From: Mesorhizobium sp. DCY119
Lineage (GTDB): Bacteria > Pseudomonadota > Alphaproteobacteria > Rhizobiales > Rhizobiaceae
Reading direction: 5' to 3'
Length of the DNA: 64,000 nt
Assembly (NCBI RefSeq): GCF_003590645.1
Contig: NZ_CP031834.1
Coordinates: forward strand, 434,001-498,000
In this document: positions 61,615-64,000 of the stretch, piece after piece
How positions within the stretch are numbered: the first letter of the stretch is position 1
Layout of the letters: each line of letters opens with the position of its first letter
The notes under the pieces: model-generated
What the model was told of the DNA's origin: nothing
Seen by the model: only the letters and a program-made list of their open reading frames with translations
Database searches by the model: none
Position numbers and translations under genes: made by a program

Positions 61615-61937
61615 GGCAAGCCCCTTTGCTGATTGGGGTCGGCCTCGAGCCGATCCATAACCCAGCCAGCGCCTAATTCTTTTCGGACTTTGTTCGAGCT
61701 GCGACCGCAGGCGCGTTCCGGCGGCGGGCCGTGCCTTGGCATTTTCACATCAGTCGCAAGAGACAATATTCCACAAAATATACTTAAATCTATCGCGAAT
61801 ACACGCATCAAAAAAAGATGAGATAAAGTTATTCTTCGGTGCTAATGTGGTCCGAGCTATTGTTCTTTGTTTGGGGAACTACTCGATAAACGAGTAAAAA
61901 AGAAGATCCGGCATATACAGCCATAGGATTATCGGTG
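61615..61937. other. AT-richer gap upstream of the HlyD-type operon
   Basis: 323 bases without a gene. From about 61740 to 61930 the sequence is markedly more AT-rich than its surroundings. A short hairpin ACTCG-ATAAA-CGAGT lies at 61881-61895. No convincing promoter pair can be named. Confidence 0.6.
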
Positions 61938-62540
61938 ATGTCCGAGGCAATGCACCCCCTGGCACCTCACTATCTGCCGGGGTTCATAACACCTCCCGGG
62001 GAAACGGACGTTCTGTTCGTGGGCTCGGTAATAGCCCTCATCATCATAGTACTCATGATCGGGAGCCTGTATTTCTGGCTTCATGCATTGCCGGAGCGAA
62101 TGGCCCACGGCGCCAGCAATCTGCAGTTTCAGTTGGTTGGGGTTCTGTCGTTGCTTGCGTTGTTCACACACAACAACGCGTTCTGGGTCGCAGCGCTGTT
62201 GCTTGCCTTCATTCCCATTCCCGACTTCTGGACACCCCTGGCCAACATGGCCGAGTCTCTCGCGCGCATGGCTAACCGGAGAGCGCACGCCTCGGATGCG
62301 CCTCCCATGTCTGCAACCGAGGGAACCGCAATCAGCTCGCCGGCCTTGGCCGGTCACCCGCTATCGCAGGAAGCTGCCGCTGATGTAACGGCCAGGCGGG
62401 GCAGCGAGACACCATCACCCGCGCCGTCAATAGGACCGGATAGCAGAGCGCCAGCTTCCGGCACACAGGGGCAATCTCTGCCGGAGAGTTCTTCCGACAG
62501 CCGTCCCCACGTCTTGCCGGCGGAAGGGCGCGAACCATGA
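61938..62540 (+). CDS. Uncharacterised membrane protein, partner of HlyD-type protein
   Basis: A 200-residue protein with helices at about 26-48, 65-77 and 81-95 and a disordered, Pro/Ser/Ala-rich C-terminal tail (115-200). No recognised domain. ATG 61938; a GTG one codon earlier is possible. Its stop overlaps the next start (ATGA), so it is coupled to the HlyD-type gene. In enterobacteria, YibI/YiaW small membrane proteins accompany HlyD-like YibH/YiaV, an analogous arrangement; homology is not claimed. Confidence 0.75.
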   Translation: MSEAMHPLAPHYLPGFITPPGETDVLFVGSVIALIIIVLMIGSLYFWLHALPERMAHGASNLQFQLVGVLSLLALFTHNNAFWVAALLLAFIPIPDFWTPLANMAESLARMANRRAHASDAPPMSATEGTAISSPALAGHPLSQEAAADVTARRGSETPSPAPSIGPDSRAPASGTQGQSLPESSSDSRPHVLPAEGREP

Positions 62541-63769
62541 TCGAAGTCCTGCTGTGCTCGATCGTCACCATCCTTCCCGATTTTCTCTATCGCCGTTTCG
62601 TGCAGGGAAAACGGATCGGACGCGAGCTCACGCTGTATTCGGTTTGGTACGAGCTTCGCTATGGAATAACCGCCTGCATCATGCTCACCATATCGCTTCT
62701 GACGCTCATTCTTTACTTTCACCCATCGACGAACAGCGCCGTTTCCTTCTATCGCACCGTACCCATCATTCCCGAGGGCGTTGGCCGCGTCGAGGAGGTC
62801 TATGCCGGCTTCAGGGAAAAGGTGAAAGCCGGCCAGCCCATCTTCAAACTCGACAGTTCGGAGCAGGAGGCCGCGTTGGAAACCGCACGGCGGCGCGTGT
62901 CCGAGATCGACGCGACATTGGAGCTGGCGAAAACCGATCTGGCCGGCGCCGACGCCAAGATCCAGGAGGCGCAGAGCGCATATCAGCAAGCCGTCGACGA
63001 GCTCGACACCAAGACCGAGCTGCAGAAGCGAAATGCCAACGCGGTTGCGCAGCGGGAGATCGAGAAGCTTCGGAACATCGTCGAAGGCCGCCAGGCCGGG
63101 GTGTCTGCCGTGCTGGCAGGCAAGCAGTCCGTGGAGGCCCAGATTTCTTCAGTGCTGCCGGCGCAAAAGGCCACGGCCGAAGCCACGCTTGCCCAGGCGC
63201 AGGTCGAGCTGGACAAGACGGTCGTCTATGCGGGCGTGGACGGAACGCTTGAGCAGTTCACTTTGCGCAAGGGAGATATCGTCAATCCCGTGATGCGGCC
63301 GGCGGGCGTGCTGATACCGACAGAAGCCGGCAGGGAGGCGCTCGTCGCGGGCTTCGGCCAGCTCGAGGCGCAGGTCATGAAGATCGGCATGGTCACCGAA
63401 GCCACCTGCATCTCGAAGCCGATGACCATCATACCGATGGTCATAACCGAGGTGCAGGATCTTATCGCAGCCGGCCAGGTCCGGGCATCGGACCAGTTGA
63501 TCGACCCTCAGCAGGTGATAAAGCCCGGCACGATCACCGTCTTCATGGAACCGCTTTTCGAAGGCGGGCTCGACGGCGTCCCGCCCGGCAGCAGCTGCAT
63601 CGTCAATGCCTACACCAACAATCACGACCTTCTCGCGGCAAAGGATCTGAGCACCTCCAAATGGGTGTTTCTCCATGTCATCGACACGGTCGGGGTGGTC
63701 CACGCCATCATACTGAGATTGCAGGCGCTGCTGCTCCCCGTGAAGACGCTCGTCCTCTCCGGGCATTGA
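62537..63769 (+). CDS. HlyD family membrane fusion protein (YibH/YiaV-like)
   Basis: A 410-residue protein anchored by one helix (43-61), then a biotinyl-lipoyl-like domain (IPEGVGRVEEVYAGFREKVKAGQPIFKL, in parts 78-105), a long coiled coil (about 108-220), the second half-barrel (VVYAGVDGTLEQFTLRKGD) and a C-terminal segment ending with another hydrophobic stretch. Membrane fusion proteins link inner-membrane exporters with outer-membrane channels. No ABC, RND or MFS exporter is adjacent, so partners are unknown. Translationally coupled to the upstream membrane protein. Confidence 0.88.
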   Translation: MIEVLLCSIVTILPDFLYRRFVQGKRIGRELTLYSVWYELRYGITACIMLTISLLTLILYFHPSTNSAVSFYRTVPIIPEGVGRVEEVYAGFREKVKAGQPIFKLDSSEQEAALETARRRVSEIDATLELAKTDLAGADAKIQEAQSAYQQAVDELDTKTELQKRNANAVAQREIEKLRNIVEGRQAGVSAVLAGKQSVEAQISSVLPAQKATAEATLAQAQVELDKTVVYAGVDGTLEQFTLRKGDIVNPVMRPAGVLIPTEAGREALVAGFGQLEAQVMKIGMVTEATCISKPMTIIPMVITEVQDLIAAGQVRASDQLIDPQQVIKPGTITVFMEPLFEGGLDGVPPGSSCIVNAYTNNHDLLAAKDLSTSKWVFLHVIDTVGVVHAIILRLQALLLPVKTLVLSGH

Positions 63770-63802
63770 AATCAGCGCTGCGCGCAGCGGACGAGATCGC
63801 AG

Positions 63803-64000
63803 TCAGAACCGGCTCGACCTGTATGGCGCAAGCAGCGGATCTTCCACGCCATGAGCTATTTCCGATGATGCGAGCCGCCCGATCAACGGGGCCAGCATCA
63901 CTCCGACATGCATGACGGACAGATACAAGCCGGCGATCCTGGGAACCCATCCGACAATGGGTAAACCATCTGCTGGAACGGGCCTTATACCGACCTGGAC
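63803..64000 (-). CDS. FAD-dependent oxidoreductase (DAO family), C-terminal part
   Basis: The final 65 residues of a gene entering from the right edge. IRPVPADGLPIVGWVP and GLYLSVMHVGVMLAPLIGRL correspond to the C-terminal FAD-contacting segment of D-amino acid oxidase/DadA-type flavoproteins, and the stop TGA is at 63803-63805. It ends 33 bases after the HlyD-type gene, convergent with it. The rest is outside the window. Confidence 0.8.
   Translation of the reverse strand, partial: VQVGIRPVPADGLPIVGWVPRIAGLYLSVMHVGVMLAPLIGRLASSEIAHGVEDPLLAPYRSSRF

Noticed and set aside
1-64000. tRNA, rRNA or integrated phage/plasmid
   Set aside because: No cloverleaf-type tRNA, rRNA, integrase, transposase, replication or conjugation gene was recognised in the window.

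Overview
The window looks like chromosomal DNA of an alphaproteobacterium of the order Hyphomicrobiales (Rhizobiales), most likely a Mesorhizobium-like member of the Phyllobacteriaceae. The evidence is the high GC content, the rhizobial core order maeB - mutS - rsm22-like - hsp70-like - glnD - murJ - trpS - usp - nfu, the ActR/ActS redox regulators next to mmcB and hrpB, a cysteine-free Mur/Fur-type regulator, and several families of rhizobial intergenic palindromes. No tRNA, rRNA, CRISPR array, transposase, prophage or plasmid functions were seen.

Layout. 1-5 kb (minus strand): a fumarylacetoacetate-hydrolase-family enzyme (cut by the window edge) and a BDH2-like dehydrogenase, probably L-fucose-type sugar acid catabolism; then a two-domain aldehyde dehydrogenase (ALDH16 type) behind deoC, suggesting deoxyribose catabolism to acetate. 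5-8.3 kb: Fur-family regulator, gnd with a clear terminator, and a YghZ-type aldo/keto reductase. 8.6-16.2 kb: a sugar locus with CUT1 ABC transporter, TIM-barrel isomerase, Gfo/Idh dehydrogenase and a divergent LacI regulator, with two identical candidate operators in the divergent gap. 16.2-20.4 kb: prfC, then a poorly characterised group of membrane and exported proteins, one member carrying an in-frame amber codon. 20.5-32 kb: scattered metabolic genes, including dut, a PEP-mutase-family protein translationally coupled to a trans-3-hydroxy-L-proline dehydratase, adenosine kinase and a sorbosone-dehydrogenase-family protein. 32-48.7 kb: conserved core (malic enzyme, MutS, GlnD, MurJ, TrpS, NfuA-type protein, L,D-transpeptidase) with a higBA toxin-antitoxin pair inserted between murJ and trpS. 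49-55 kb: PemK/MazF-like toxin, mmcB, actR/actS, hrpB. 55-59 kb: YnjBCD-type ABC transporter. 59.1-61.6 kb: phosphonate genes (DUF1045-phnM-phnN). 61.9-63.8 kb: a membrane protein coupled to an HlyD-type fusion protein. The right edge holds the C-terminus of a FAD-dependent oxidoreductase on the minus strand.

The most distinctive feature is the repeat DNA. Modular GC-rich palindromic elements sit between genes (26.3, 42.8-43.1, 50.1, 57.4 kb) and one related element lies in frame inside hrpB, adding about 66 residues. A separate element of about 240 bp with near-perfect terminal inverted repeats (28.56-28.80 kb) resembles a MITE. Other observations worth checking are perfect palindromes upstream of deoC, the two LacI-type operators, the HigA-type operator, and the amber-interrupted membrane gene. 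No wholly new multi-gene system can be claimed from the sequence alone.
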